From Ypsolopha sequella (lineage: Eukaryota; Arthropoda; Insecta; Lepidoptera; Ypsolophidae): a stretch of DNA of 64,000 nucleotides. Under the pieces are notes generated by a model that worked only from the letters and a program-made list of their open reading frames with translations, did no database searches and was not told where the DNA came from. Shown in pieces: positions 1 through 12,639 of the stretch (the stretch's first letter is position 1; every line of letters starts with the position of its first letter). The stretch lies in contig OW203983.1 in the NCBI GenBank assembly GCA_934047225.1, forward strand, positions 42,776,310-42,840,309, read 5' to 3'. Position numbers and translations under genes: made by a program.

Positions 1-36
1 ATACAATTTCGGCATTATCAAGGCGAGTGTCGTTCC
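1..36 (-). mobile_element. Clipped Penelope-like terminal repeat
   Basis: The first 36 bases match positions 22099-22134 almost exactly. That is part of the terminal repeat of the Penelope-like element at 22.0-23.9 kb. Similarity stops abruptly at about base 36, so this is a truncated end whose remainder lies outside the window. Confidence 0.75.
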
Positions 37-773
37 TTGGTTATTATAATCGAAGAATTTCGTTGACTGACACTTTTGCAATACTAGTGTATTGTTATTT
101 GCACATTGCCAAAAGAACTCTACTCTAATAAACATAATAAGAGTTGGCCCAGCCTTTGCGCAGCATTAGTGTTTTAATTTACATTTATGTGTACTAACAT
201 TAGGTATCGCTAACATCACATCCGGAGATTTTTTGACAACATTAGGCACGTACCTACATGTAAAAAACTTAATGTGGTAATATAAATGCATTACTTCTTC
301 TTAGAAATAAGAAAAAGAAAACATATTTCCCCAAAATTGGTTTCGGGGGGCCCTAAATAACTATAAAAATTGACATTGTTTAAAAAAACCCTTGTACTTA
401 TCCACATATACAGTAAACTTTATTATGCCCGACCGGTTTCGCTGTAACGCATTTTCTAGGGCCTTTTACAAATCCTAACTAAAAAGAAAAAATATATATA
501 TACTAGGTACAACCATGCCTAAAAATGACGTGCAATAAATGAAACAACAAACAGAAGGGGCCATTTATTGTTTCACGAATACCATGGGGTATTCAATAAA
601 TTAAATAGGTACATTCTGCAATGAGTGAAGTTGCAAAATGTGTTGTAATGGCATTATTCATGTTCATACATTTCAAAGTAATCTCATTCAGATTTTAGCT
701 TATAAATGAATATTTTTCAAATAATTTTGTAATCTATTCGAATCTACGTAAATTTTCAAACAGTAGTTTTTTT
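37..773. other. No recognisable feature
   Basis: AT-rich DNA with short homopolymer runs. I see no long open frame and no repeat shared with the rest of the window. Confidence 0.5.
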
Positions 774-1525
774 TTTCACGTCGTAGCTTCTAAAGGCCTC
801 GGCACAAGACAAAGGTGGCGGTGCGTGATATTGCCGAGGCGTGTTGATGGCGGGATATGATAGTGTACGAGAGACACCACACCGTCACGCCAAGTCTAGT
901 TCGGCGTGGCGCAGGACGCTAGCAGGCGGAGGAGGGAATAACGACAAGTGCGTTAGCTTATTTACTTCCTGTAAATTTATTTATTTATTTACTTTAATTA
1001 AAACGGACAAACCATTATATAGCATGGCGGAGCGGGATACATTTCACGCGTAACTCGTGCTTTTAAATGAGTTGTACTTTACAAAGAAAGCAGGGCGCAA
1101 TCACGTTGTCGCGCGTAGCAAAGCGAGATGCGATGCGAGTGTTGTATTTTTTTTTTACAGATAATTTTGTTTTGGAAAATAGACATCGAGCTTTTGAAAG
1201 AGTCAATAGAATATTACACGTATGACTAATGTACATTAATAATATACACGTATGACTTAGGTTTTAAAGAGTACAAACATTTAGGATTAAAATGAGCAAA
1301 AAGGTGCTTCCATTAAATTCAAGTGAACCGTTCGTTTTTTGAGAATTTGTAACATTTTTACGTCCCAGTTTCTAAAGGCATACGGCAAGGGTGATAGGGC
1401 GCGACGTTGTGGGGTACGATGAAAGCGTGTTTTGACGACCGATTTACTATGACAGTGTACGAAAGAAGCCACAAATACGCCTTGCCAAGCTCGGCGTAAT
1501 GCTGGACGCTAGCAGACAGGGGCGA
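774..1525 (+). repeat. Locally duplicated repeat, copies 1 and 2
   Basis: Positions 774-930 and 1355-1520 are diverged direct copies. Both run from a 'TTCTAAAGGC' motif to 'GGACGCTAGCAG' and share 'CAGTGTACGA'-like and 'CGCCAAG'-like blocks. The segment at 1024-1150 recurs at 2747-2835. The short open frame at 841-1053 lies inside this repeat and is not a gene. Confidence 0.6.
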
Positions 1526-1529
1526 CGTA

Positions 1530-2740
1530 ACTAGCAAAAATTGGTGTTAAAAATATCCCAAGAGCATCTTTACAGTTCTCTTTCATACGTTTGTAAGGAC
1601 GGAAATGGGCGCACTTTGTAAGCCTATTTTGCCCTTACAGCTGTTTTATTATGTTCTAAAGAAGTGTTTTTTATCTTACTTAATGCTTTTAAAGAAACTA
1701 CTGTAAGGACTTAGGTCTTTAAGTAATCTCACAAGTGCATAATGTCCCCGGTATCCCTCATTGTAATGTCAAAATAAAAGTATTTTCACAATTCTTCAAA
1801 AACGTCAGAGAGCGCAAGAAAAAAAAAGTATTAAATCTCGATGAGTAAATATCACAATATTACTTCATATTCAGTTTTATTTATAATTTTACTATGTCAA
1901 GTCATTTCTACTATCATATACGATGATTATTAGTGGAAAGTTGTTTTCCATCGGTAGTTTTCAAACCAAGCTTTCAATATTTTTACAGGCCATTCTGAAA
2001 TTTGTCATTGGGGTTTTAAAATATTAGTTTTTTTTTTTGTGATCGTTACAAAATGGTGCCATTAACTACCACGACTTATAGTTACTTGTTAAGACAACTG
2101 AAAGCCCATTCTTTCTTGTTTAAGATTATCATAAAGTTGATATATCTTACATTGCATTCGTGAAGACAATTTAGGGCCTCTTATACTTTTGTTGAACACT
2201 GAGAAGATGGCCGATAACTCTTACAAAAGATGCTGAAGCCAGTTATAAAACCTTATGTTCTTGTAAAAATCTTCAACGTTCTTATATTCATTCAATTTTA
2301 CAAAATATATATAAATATTCCGAAGTGTATTTCGTCTTGATTAAATCATTTGAAAGATTATATAGATAAGAATTTTGAAAGTTTTTACAAGAACATTAGG
2401 TTAAAAGTACTCGCTAAGAGTAAAAGCTTGATAAATTATGTAAGTGACTGTTAAAATCGAATAGACTTATGAAGTGCATTGACAGTAATTTATAAGTAAT
2501 GACTGTTATCAAGGACAGTTAGACTTTTAAAATGCGGTAGTTAGTCTTTTTTTATTACAGATGTTTATGAGAGTACGTAATAAAGTAAAATTATTATTTC
2601 AGTCCAAATTGCCTATTACCATGCCTTTATAAAAGTATTATCTTAATCAAACACCTATACGCGTTATTTAATACTCTAGATCTTATACTCGTATGTCATC
2701 TTATAAGAGTTTTTGCTAGTTGGTAAGTGCTTTGGCCTAA
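1530..2740. other. No recognisable feature
   Basis: About 1.2 kb of AT-rich sequence. I found no coding signature, inverted repeat or match to other parts of the window. Confidence 0.45.
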
Positions 2741-2746
2741 AATTGT

Positions 2747-2900
2747 GGAGCGGTATAGCCTCTAAATGAGTTGTAACAAAGAAAGCATGGCCTGATTTGG
2801 TCGCGCGTAGCAAAGCGAGATGCATTGCGAGAGTTGATATATCTTTTGCAGGATATTATGTTATTTTTAATTAAAACGGCTACTCACGATATATTTGTCA
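2747..2900 (+). repeat. Third copy of the local repeat
   Basis: Shares 'AAATGAGTTGTA', 'ACAAAGAAAGCA' and 'CGCGTAGCAAAGCGAGATGC' with 1060-1135, in the same order and spacing. This is a partial, diverged copy of the repeat at 774-1525. Confidence 0.65.
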
Positions 2901-3059
2901 TTTTAAACAATATCGTATTCAACGGTTCCACGTTGTGTAAAACGGGGAACCGTCGCGTAATCCTTTTTACTTTCGAAAAAATTGTACGATTATATGATAG
3001 TACTGTACGATAGTAGCAGTTATAATATTTTTGAATCTAAACAAGAAATATTTTAGTAA

Positions 3060-3729
3060 TAAGATGTTGTGTTTATTTTGTTGTACGGATATCGAGTTTG
3101 GTAATTTAAGATGTTGTGTTTTGTTGTATGGATATCGAGTTTGGTAATTATTATTTAAGATGTTGTGTTTTGTTGTATGGATATTGAGTTTGGTAATTTA
3201 AGATGTTGTGTTTTATTGTATGGATATCGAGTTTGGTAATTATTATTTAAGATGTTGTGTTTTGTTGTATGGATATCGAGTTTGGTAATAAGATGTTGTG
3301 GTTTGTTGTGTGGATATCGAGTTTGGTAATTTAAGATGTTGTGTTTTGTTGTATGGATATCGAGTTTGGTAATTATTATTTAAGATGTTGTGTTTTGTTG
3401 TATGGATATTGAGTTTGGTAATAAGATGTTGTGTTTTGTTGTGTGGATATCGAGTTTGGTAATTTAAGATGTTGTGTTTTGTTGTATGGATATCGAGTTT
3501 GGTAATTATTATTTAAGATGTTGTGTTTTGTTGTATGGATATTGAGTTTGGTAATAAGATGTTGTGTTTTGTTGTATGGATATTGAGTTTGGTAATAAGA
3601 TGTTGTGTTTTGTTGTGTGGATATCGAGTTTGGTAATAAGATGTTGTGTTTTGTTGTATGGATATTGAGTTTGGTAATAAGATGTTGTGTTTTGTTGTGT
3701 GGATATCGAGTTTGGTAATAAGATGTTGT
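3060..3729 (+). repeat. Minisatellite, 40-50 bp units
   Basis: About fifteen head-to-tail units of the form 'AAGATGTTGTGTTTTGTTGT ... GGATATCGAGTTTGGTAAT'. Units end in one of three linkers: none, 'TT' or 'TATTATTT'. The linkers recur in a partly regular order, giving a higher-order pattern. Variants include 'GTATGG/GTGTGG' and 'ATATCG/ATATTG'. The minus-strand open frame at 3509-3811 is produced by the repeat. Confidence 0.95.
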
Positions 3730-3819
3730 TATCTATTATCAGGTTTTTCATATGGTGATACTCCTTGGGGTAACATTTTGTAATTTTATTATTTACCGTG
3801 TTAGAGGCCAAAGTGCAAG

Positions 3820-3960
3820 GTTTTCTGAGAAAATTTCAACTGGCTAACTATAACGGCTGAATCTGTATACCCCTGTGACAGACGGGCAGACAAACGGACG
3901 GACAGACAGACAAGCTTAGTAGTAGGGTCCTGTTGGGCGCAAAAAAAGGCGGAAAAACAA
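3820..3960 (+). repeat. Tail fragment of the lepidopteran AGTGCGAGTC repeat
   Basis: 'GAAAATTTCAACTGGCTAAC' followed by 'GACAGACGGGCAGAC' and 'TAGTAGTAGGGTCCTGTT' matches the distal part of the fuller copy at 28070-28371. The proximal half is missing. Confidence 0.75.
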
Positions 3961-3964
3961 CGAG

Positions 3965-4380
3965 GAAATTAAATTGTTTTATTTTTGAGCAATAAATTCT
4001 ATTATTCTTTTTGTTGCGTTCAGAAACATCACATGTTAATATGGGACAAATGTATGTTTTGAAACTATCAAAGTTGACTTATACCAACACCAAGCTTGTG
4101 TGCCGTTGAATCCTTCTTTGCCAAAAAAAAGTATTATTTTTAAATATCCATTTGAACGTAGGTATAAATAAAGTGATAATAATATGGTGATTACATACTC
4201 GTCCAAATTCATTCATTAACTTTACTCATAATATTAATTTATAATTAATATATAATCACTACCGAATTTTATTTATTTTAATAATTTTAAGATTAAATTT
4301 ACTGTATTTATATTTATAGGTTTAGTCTAATTTTTAAAGTTTGATTATTGCATGCAAGATTGTATTACTATTTATAAAAA
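3965..4380. other. No recognisable feature
   Basis: Very AT-rich; I see nothing that can be supported. Confidence 0.45.
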
Positions 4381-4574
4381 AAATTATAATAAGAGTATAT
4401 AACTCTATAAACATACCGAAAAATGAACTTAAAGCTACATGCACAAAAATAACAAATTGTATGTATCTATCTATTCTGTCTTCATTTAGGAGCTAGAAAC
4501 TTTTAACTGACTAATAGTGTAGTGTTTTTATAACATTATGAGTATATAACTCTACAAACATACACAAAATAGTA

Positions 4575-4975
4575 GTTTATGCTACTAGGGCGAAAAGGAA
4601 TAAATTACGAGGACGATTTATAACACGAGCGTAGCTCGTGTTTTAAACGTAACCGAGTAATTTATTGCTCTTACGCCCGTGTATCATACTACGTTTTTCA
4701 ATTCATAGTGTGAGAAAATAAAACAAATATAATTTTGTGAACTTTAAATTGTAATTGGCTCAAAAGGACTGTATCCAGAGCCGAACAGTGGAAAAAAAAG
4801 TATAACATCTATTGTACACAGGAAAGGCTGCAGGTTAGCCAACCATTACAAACAAATTAAAAAAAAAATAATAATAAAGCCCTAGGGCAAAATAATCGAC
4901 TTTCTGTTCGGTTTTGATGCATAAAAAGTGGGCCTTTACGAGCACATGCATTGAAAATGAACTTAAAGCCACATG
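4575..4975 (+). repeat. 400 bp dispersed repeat, copy 1
   Basis: Runs from 'TAGTAGTTTATGCTAC' through 'CGAGCGTAGC' and 'CCCTAGGGCAAAATAATCG' to 'GTGGGCCTTTACGAGC'. It is near-identical to 46012-46412 and, on the opposite strand, similar to 11036-11335. A piece of its downstream flank ('ACTTAAAGC.ACATGCAC') is also present upstream at about 4430. No coding capacity. Its class is not clear to me. Confidence 0.85.
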
Positions 4976-5250
4976 CACGAAAATAACAAACAAAAGCGTA
5001 AAATACAGAATATTGTCTTGCTAAATAATGAAAACATCTCCATAACAAAGAGAGCGCAGGACCCGCGACTTCGTTTAGTTAATCAGCTCCAGCTCAGGCA
5101 CCATAAGCCTTAGAGCAATAATTATTACTTTTTATCAGCTAATTTGTTTTTTTAACTTAAATTTTGAGATTATATTCACGAAAACCTCAAATATTTTAAA
5201 TTATCCTTTATAATGTAATCAAAACTTAATAATTTTTTCATGTTTTAGTT

Positions 5251-5421
5251 ATTAAAGCTGATTTTGAGGGCTTTAATTTTAGTTTTAGTACTGTCAAAAC
5301 TATAATTTTTCCAAAGTAATTTAGCTTCTGTGCCTAACTATTAAGGACTATTTTGCAATGAAGAAAATTTCGTTTTGACAGCACTAAAACTAAAATTAAA
5401 GCCTCCAGAATCGGCTTTATT
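5251..5421. mobile_element. Fold-back MITE-like element
   Basis: Imperfect terminal inverted repeats of roughly 47 bp. The left arm is 'AAAGCTGATTTTGAGGGC' continuing to 'AGTACTGTCAAAAC'. The right arm is its reverse complement from 5371 to 5421. The spacer is about 75 bp with no coding capacity. Confidence 0.8.
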
Positions 5422-5424
5422 GTA

Positions 5425-6540
5425 CGTGTACGTGAACCGTTGCATTGACGTGTTTGATGTCTATAGACGTCTATAATACAATATTTTACCCGTTCAAACA
5501 AGATCAATTACAAAGAAATTGGTCCAGCATTTCTCGTATTAACTACAGCATAAAAATTAAAGTACCATCTTTAAATGCTATCCCCTCCCTCCTTTTTCGT
5601 AAAAACGAAAGTACTATCTTTGAATGCCAATGAAATAATTATAAAGGGAAGTATAATCTCAGTAAGAAATGCCATTAAAACCACGCCACATTATGAAGGT
5701 TGTGTGCTTTATACCCTGATCGAAAAACTGTTGATATTTGTTTGCCAGGTTGAGCCAGAATATACGTAGCAATAAGGATTTTAAATAAAATACTAGTATT
5801 AAAGTAATAAAATAATTACAATAACTACAGATTTATATTTTACTTATGTACCACACTTAATTAAAAATATTTTTTCGTTAGATGCCGGAATCAAAATACA
5901 GAAATATAATTTTAGTGGGTTATGCTGCTAGAAATTCAAGCTCATACCAACCACCAAGAAATAAGTATTTCTACTCCAAAAGTATGTCGCTTGTAGTTGC
6001 ATAAAAAAAAATTACCATACAAGCGGGGATCGCTGTCTTTTTCACCCTTATGCGTTGGTTTTTACACACATATCATCGTCTTGGAAGTGAATGCTGCATG
6101 TTTTGTGGGCACCTTTTGGCTGGTAATGGGGTTCCTGTCTTTCCAAACGAACTGCTTTTGCCCAAAGCTCTCGACGAATAGGATCCACGGGAAAGCTGAA
6201 AGTTATAACAGCATAGTAATAAAATAATAAAAGAAACGTTTAATAAAACCTCAAAATATACTCAGTAATGTTTTGATATATCTACGACTTAGTACCTACT
6301 GCATGCATACACTTTCGTGCATAACACCATCCAATTCTAAAGTACCACGGCTACGGAGGCAGCGGTCCCACACAATTAAGACAATAACACAATTAGACAC
6401 GAATCTTGGACCATGCAGGTTTAATTTTAATTCAAAGAGGCCTTTTCGCCTTAGATAAAAATGTGCCAGTGATCTCATTGCGCACGCTTCACTTTATGTT
6501 AAAATACCTATATAATGAAAAAGTATAAAAAAAAGATCTA
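5425..6540. other. No recognisable feature
   Basis: About 1.1 kb with short unrelated open frames that have no recognisable motifs. Nothing supported. Confidence 0.4.
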
Positions 6541-6548
6541 TAAAATAA

Positions 6549-7167
6549 CCGACCAAGTGCAGTGTAGGGTCCCGTAGTTGGCCGTCATTAAAGATGTTAT
6601 GATTTTATTTTTCCATAATTTTTACTACCTCTTTAACACAACTAACAAATTCATTGAAGCAATTTTCAATGGAACTTGTATGAAGTTTTCCTTTTTACTT
6701 CTCCAAGTTCATTTTATACTTAGCTGTGATAGTTTTCCTTTTGACTTCGTTATATATGTACAATTTATATGTAAATTTTTTCACATAGGTATCCAAAAAC
6801 AACCGTTAAGACAGCATGGGGACACACAACTCAAAAAAAAATTTGCACTTTAAAGCTTAATATTTTGCAAACGGATCTCTGCATCGAAAAATGGTTTTAC
6901 ATACCCGCAATATTTTTGGACGACCTAATCAACGACACCCCACACGAATAGACGAGAAAATAAATCATCCTCACCTTACCCTGGAGTGCAAAAGTATTTT
7001 TTTTCTACATTTTATTTTACCACTTTGTCGGCGTGAACATAATATGTGTAGCAGTGTAAAATTACAGATTTCTATTGGTAAGAGTCTCTGATCAAAGCCG
7101 CGGACAGACAGACGGACGGACATGGCAAAACTATAAGGGTTCTTTGTTGACTACGGAACCCTAAAAA
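6549..7167 (+). repeat. AGTGC/GACGGACGG lepidopteran repeat, about 620 bp
   Basis: Begins 'CCGACCAAGTGCAGTGTAGG' and ends 'GACTACGGAACCCTAAAAAA'. A 'CAGACAGACGGACGGAC' block lies near the 3' end. The terminal blocks 'AGGGTCCCGTAGT' and 'ACTACGGAACCCT' are inverted repeats. This is the general organisation of a common lepidopteran non-coding repeat (recall, not search). Confidence 0.75.
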
Positions 7168-7574
7168 ACTGCGCTGTATTCGTGGTAAATGATACCATAA
7201 ATAGGTATAGTTATTTTATCCGTCTGTACGCAGCACACTGGTGTTTGGGATGAAGGTTAAAATAATAATAAATTATTAACAGTAAACATCACGCAAAGGC
7301 ATAGGTTTTAGTGTTCAATCTAAAGTAATCTTTTATCCATTTGAAGTTGCTATCGTCTTTTAATCGTCGTAATTAAAACCATCTTCTCATCTATGGAACC
7401 TCCATTGTAGCGCTTGAAACCCGGTGTTTTATCGCAAACCAATATATTTAACGTTTAATAACAAGAATATAGGATGCCATCTACCTGCTGAAGACAGAAA
7501 CTTTTCGGTACTAATACCGTTTATTCTACATACGAAACATAGAGTTCAAGAAATTTAGAGTAAGTGGTTTAAAA

Positions 7575-7680
7575 AAAATTTGGGTTCCGTACCCAAAGGA
7601 CAAAGCAGAGCCCTACTAACGTCACTCTACTCTCCGTCTGTCCGGATGTCACTGGTCTCTAGCTGAATTAGAAAATTATT
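7575..7680 (-). repeat. Fragment of the AGTGCGAGTC-type repeat
   Basis: 'GGTTCCGTACCCAAAGGACA' followed by 'CCCTACTAACGTCACTCTAC' and 'CCGTCTGTCCGGATGTCACTG' -like sequence matches the end of the 42393-42666 copy in the same orientation. It is truncated after about 100 bp. Confidence 0.6.
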
Positions 7681-8112
7681 GAATTTGTTTAGAGGCGGTC
7701 TCATACATGAAAAAGGAGCCATTAGCTCAAGCATGGAGCAAGGAGCCATGCATGATAATACAAATATTGTGTAGCATGTGGGGTGTCATTGTCTAGAGCT
7801 CAATAAGTATATATATATATATATAATATATTATTCCTTTTTATCAAAGACTCTAAAGTTGTGAGTTAAAAAACCATTCTAGTTTACGGGATCTATCTCA
7901 AAACCCAAACTACTTTGGAATTTAAAATGTCTGTATATTATGTATCATTATGCAATTTGTAGGGAATGTTTTAATAAGTTTTTTATTGGCAGTTAAAGCC
8001 CTGTTCTTTATTATGTTCTGTAGATGTAGTTTTAGTAACAGTTTTAAAGTTAGAAGGTATATACAATAAGAATTACATGATAAACTCGTATAAAAAGCTA
8101 AAATCATGTAAG

Positions 8113-8272
8113 TATAGTGCTCCCAAAGCTATAATACGCATATAAATCTTCGGCAACGTTCGGCAAAGTTCGTATTTCCTTACACTTTCTGTTACTGTCA
8201 ATAAGGTCACGTGGTATGTCCGGTCGCTCGGCTATAGATTTCTATACGCATTATAACTTTGGGAGCACTGTA
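8113..8272. mobile_element. MITE with about 36 bp terminal inverted repeats
   Basis: Left end 'GTGCTCCCAAAGCTATAAT' (from 8117) pairs with right end 'ATTATAACTTTGGGAGCAC' (to 8269). The pairing extends inward through 'ACGCATATAAATCT'. The flanks are TATA-rich, consistent with a TA-type target. Internal sequence is non-coding. Confidence 0.85.
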
Positions 8273-10439
8273 TAGCTATTATTATATTTCTTGATATTTT
8301 ATGGAAGTGTTATTTAAAATACTTATACAAGAAAGCCTTTGATTTCCTTACATCCGATATATTCAAAGTTTTTTATGCCTATTTGTTAGAATTTGGACCA
8401 CAGCTCACCTAAAATAAGCTGCACTGCCCGTTTTACCCCAAATTTTTCCCCGTTCACTGCAACGTTCAACGACTACAAGCTATCTTTATCTAAAAAGCAG
8501 ACAAAAAAATAAAATCATAGTTTTCCTTTAGCTTATACCACCCACTGAACGGCTCGGATGACTCAGCAAATTTGGCATAAGTAGCTGCAGAGTTATGATA
8601 TGAGGCCTTGAGAAAAATGCGAATTCTTCGATAACGTCAAATTTTTTTGATATCCTTTAAGGACCCAACGTAGCGCGGCAAATGAAGCGTATTTTAAGCT
8701 GATCAGATTTCTATTGACGGAACCCCGGTATTATGTACGCTGTACGCTCGACATGCTCTTCTGTAAAGGTACTCCCGTCATGGCGGTCGGTTACTGCGAT
8801 ATTTCTTGTCATTTGGGAATGAGTCACGATGGTTAAGTCACCGAACGACAATTCCCCATTATCCTTCCCATGAATGGCAACACGTAGCGCAAAATGGCGG
8901 CAACGACACCATTAACACTTAAATGCGCAATTTTTCTTTTTGAATGATATGAAAATAATGATACAAAAATATGCATAAAACAAAAAAATATTTTGCTCTT
9001 GTATAAAAAAATGTTAAAATTGCGTTTCTTTTTCATAAATTTATAAAGCTGAACTTTTTTTCAGTTTTATATCGGAAAAATACAAAAAAAACATGCAAGC
9101 AGAACTAAGCATTAATAATGCAAGCATTAATAAGGTTTTTTTTCCAAAAGCAATTTTCCCGCCAAAATGCGAAGAAACACAAAAAATCATAGAAAAAGAG
9201 CCAAACAAACCACACATCTTTTTAGCTCACATAACTAAATTTAAATATTTTACAAAATAAAATACATATTTTATGGAACGTCAACACGATGCATTTAATG
9301 GGTTAAGACATTTTTGTTTACAAAGAAGCTACGAAACTCAGCCACTCCTCTGTTTGTTTTGTTTACTGTAACCATTGACGTAATGACTGTGACGCGTTAG
9401 TGTGAAAACAAATCGATACACTTATTACTTCACGCACGCTTGGTTGTTGGTTGCTGTTTATGTATGACACTTTGGAAAAATATAATCAATCTTTGTCCCT
9501 AGAAAATAAAATTGTAATCTTTGCACATAAATTAGCTACAAACTGCTATCCACAACAAGTTGTTATTGTATCTTTGTCCTAATGTTTTGTTAGTTTGCTT
9601 TTATGATGATAAATGTTTGTGTATAAGTCAAAAACCGCTTCATTTATAAGATTTAGTTTTCGCAGTGCTGGTGATTGTACTTTCTCAGTGGTGCTTGTAC
9701 TCTCGCATACAGATGCCGCAGGTTTGCAGTTTAAAATTTACCCACGTGCATGTGTGTGGGTGTCTTGATATCCACATACACAAACACAAAGCTATACAAA
9801 TAACATAGATTCTACACACGATGTATAACTAACTATACCGTTATCTTCTCGCATTTATATAAAAAGGATGATCGCCTCGTGGCCAGCCTCTCTCATATTT
9901 GTACTAAAAGCCGACGTCCAGTTGCTAAAGTAAATAAATATTGATTATTTGATTATTATTTATAAGTACCTATATGTAATAATTAATATTTTTGATTCAG
10001 AATAGTCACCAACAAATTACTACAAAAATAATGTATTTGCGGAAAACGTAGAGTAAGTACATTTAATTAACATAATAATGTTTAGGTTGATATGTGTCTA
10101 TATGTAATTTACTTATGTGCCTTTTCCATGAAATAAATAAATGTAAGTTTGGAATATAGAGCCTCGCTCGCAGACAGCTTAATTCGTACGATTAAATATT
10201 CTACAGAGGCAACGTGGAGGAACTTTGTTTCATTAGAGATGTTTCGTCAGTTTTAGAATGAATTCGCTATTTTTAGTGTGTTGTCGCTTTAAACACGGAA
10301 AACTTTAATTTCGCGATGTGTCTGCCGCACGTTTATTTGTAGATTCCATAACCGGATTTACAAAGCTGAAAGTGCTCTGATATTAATATGTTATGTATAA
10401 CTTCTTCATTTTATGTATGATAGTGAACATTAGGTACGC
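8273..10439. other. Mostly featureless; one isolated core-promoter-like stretch
   Basis: About 2.2 kb without coding signature. At 9858 there is 'TATATAAAAAGG', followed at about 9934 by 'AATAAATA' and at about 10050 by 'AGTAAGTA'. This could be a decayed LTR, an isolated host promoter with a first exon, or chance in AT-rich DNA. I cannot choose among these. Confidence 0.3.
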
Positions 10440-10600
10440 AAGATGAGCATTGAGTGAATGCAGTAGAAATGCGTTCCTTACAGAGTATGTGCGGTTTAAC
10501 ATTGAATGATAGAGTGAAAAATATCGACATACGGGATTGTTGCGGTCTGAAAGAAGATGTAGCTAATAGAATAGAGAAATATATGGTGCTCAAGTAAAAG
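10440..10600 (+). pseudogene. RTE-type non-LTR retrotransposon fragment
   Basis: One plus-strand frame reads 'NAVEMRSLQSMCGLTLNDRV' and then 'DCCGLKEDVANRIEKYMVLK'. This resembles the region after the reverse-transcriptase core in RTE-clade elements, which typically reads like 'MRCGLKEDVVTRVERGMLRW'. No RT catalytic motif is present. The frame is open for about 46 residues and is lost on both sides. It is an isolated dead fragment. Confidence 0.7.
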
Positions 10601-11030
10601 AATAAACTACCGGGCCACCCTAGAAGGACTACTGAAGAAGGGAAAAGTCAAAAATACAGGGAATAGAAGAAATTGTATGACCGGATTGATAGAAGAAATG
10701 AAAGGTGTGTCAGAATCGTAAGATGGTTCTGTAGTTGTTTTGTTTTGTTCGAGTTGCTCGTCGTATGTAAATAACCTACAGCAATAAAAATCATGTTCAG
10801 AACTAAATAAAGAACCTTTCGGTAACCAAATATATTTTATGTGTAACACATTCTTAGGTACATGACATGTAAAAAATAATAACTAAGTACCTATTATAGC
10901 TATTACACTCTCAATATTTTATGTACGGACACCAGCATGACAAGTTATACATATACAGTATATACATGAAAAGTTATATAACAAGTATATACATGACAAG
11001 TAATATATAATAAACAATAATGTTTTCAAT
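10600..11030. other. No recognisable feature
   Basis: May include a little more degraded retrotransposon sequence just after 10600 ('AAGGACTACTGAAGAAGGGA'). Otherwise nothing is supported. Confidence 0.4.
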
Positions 11031-11035
11031 GCAAG

Positions 11036-11335
11036 TGCTCGTAAAGGCCCACTTTTTATGCATCAAAACCGAACACAAAGTCGATTATTTTGCCCTAGGG
11101 CCTTATTTTTTTTTTTTATTTATTTACAAAGGTTGACTAACCTACAACCTTTCCTGTGTACCATAAATGAAATATTTTTTTCCACTATTTAACGGCTCTG
11201 GATACCGTCCTTTTGAGCCAATCATAATTTAAAGTTTGGCATTATACTCAAGTATTCTATACTCGCTACGCTCGTGTTTTAAATCGTCCTCGAGATTTAT
11301 TCCCTTTTGCCCTTGTAGCATAAACTACTATTACG
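11036..11335 (-). repeat. 400 bp dispersed repeat, copy 2 (inverted)
   Basis: Reverse-complement relative of 4575-4975: 'GCTCGTAAAGGCCCACTTTT', 'CGATTATTTTGCCCTAGGGC' and 'GTAGCATAAACTACTA' occur in order. It has lost about 80 bp internally relative to copies 1 and 3. Confidence 0.85.
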
Positions 11336-11389
11336 TCTAGGTTTCACAAAATTTTGAAATGCGATAGTTTCGCGGATGTTGGCACTTGC

Positions 11390-11580
11390 TAGGTGCGTAT
11401 TAGGTAAAAGAATTTCACCTGACTCCCTCAGGTAATATTTATCGTCATGTAAGCAGGATATCGCACAGGTTCGAATCTTGGCCCAATGAATTTTTTCAAA
11501 TATTCGTTAACTTGAAATTTGTTTCTAGCTGCTCTTTTCTAGTTTATAATGCACTCTTAAATCTTTAGAATATTTTTCAG
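11390..11580 (+). mobile_element. tRNA-related SINE, degraded copy
   Basis: 'CAGGTTCGAATCTTGGCCCA' is a Pol III B-box-like block. It is followed by the family tail 'TTTTTTCAAATATTCG ... TTTGTTTCTAG ... TAATGCACTCT', as in the copies at 55430-55790 and 58750-59050. The A-box end is too degraded to place. Confidence 0.7.
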
Positions 11581-11584
11581 GAAT

Positions 11585-12635
11585 TTGTTGCAATTAAGAC
11601 TTTCTCAAGGTTAAGATTGGCTTGAATACTTTTCATGGCAAGCTTATCAAAACATTTGGGCCTGAATTTATCCAGAGTATTTTTCTGATCGCTTTCTCAG
11701 AAACTTCTCCATTATGTCCTCTTATCTTTATTTTGCCAACAAATTGGAATGAAGCCGCTTCATTCATTCCATTCGCATTTGACGACCTAATGGCTGTTTT
11801 TACTGTAGCATCATAGCTGTTAGAATCGTTGACGAAAAGGAAACTTGAACTGCTAGCTGGAACGTATCCACTCAAATGATTAAAAGATTCTTTTCTATTT
11901 TATGTTTGCTGAAATTGATCTCGGTCAAAGTCGGTCAGTAAACAGATCATTATTTTAAAATTCAATTTTTTGTCTAAATTTTCAACTTGACCGGTAATAA
12001 AACCGGTTTTTATTATTATGTTATTGAATTGAAGTCTAACGAATAAACTTGGATATCCCATAAATCAAAGTCGACGTGATAACATACGTAAAAATAGTTC
12101 CTTACCATTCTAGACCCCAGCATGCATGGAATCCCTATACGTTGCCAACTGATCGCCTTTCAAATAGATCAGTAAGTCGTACCGTATAGAATGCCGAACC
12201 GTATGAATTAAGTCTTCTTGCAAATGCAAATGGGTGCACAAATAGATTCGAAATAATATTCCACATGAGATAGAGTTCAATGAAAAACCATTAGCAACAA
12301 TTTACGACAAAGTTTGATAGGTATTGTTCGTATAATTGGCCAACGTACATAAAGAAAATGCAAAGTGTTAGTTATATTAAATCAGTTTCAGTGATAAACA
12401 TAATACCTAAGTAAGTTAGTTTATTTTTATTATTTTATGAAAATGCGAAGATTATTTACATTGGAACTAAAAGGGATATGATTGTCTTCCAGCAAACTAG
12501 TTTTGTGGTGAACTATATTTGTGGTAAAGTCTGCCAGTTCACTCTATTTTATTCTTTTAAGAACATGGCTTGAAAAAGGTCGTTTTTAAAAAGGTTTTTT
12601 TATTCATTATTTACTAAATTAAAAAAAGGTGGTAG
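11585..12635. other. No recognisable feature
   Basis: About 1 kb. Overlapping short open frames on both strands at 11622-11875 have no recognisable protein similarity. Confidence 0.4.
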
Positions 12636-12639
12636 AGCA

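Noticed and set aside
9858..10055. Host gene promoter with first exon (TATA box, then AGTAAGTA)
   Set aside because: Single weak motifs in AT-rich DNA, without a downstream coding exon in the window. Equally compatible with a decayed LTR.
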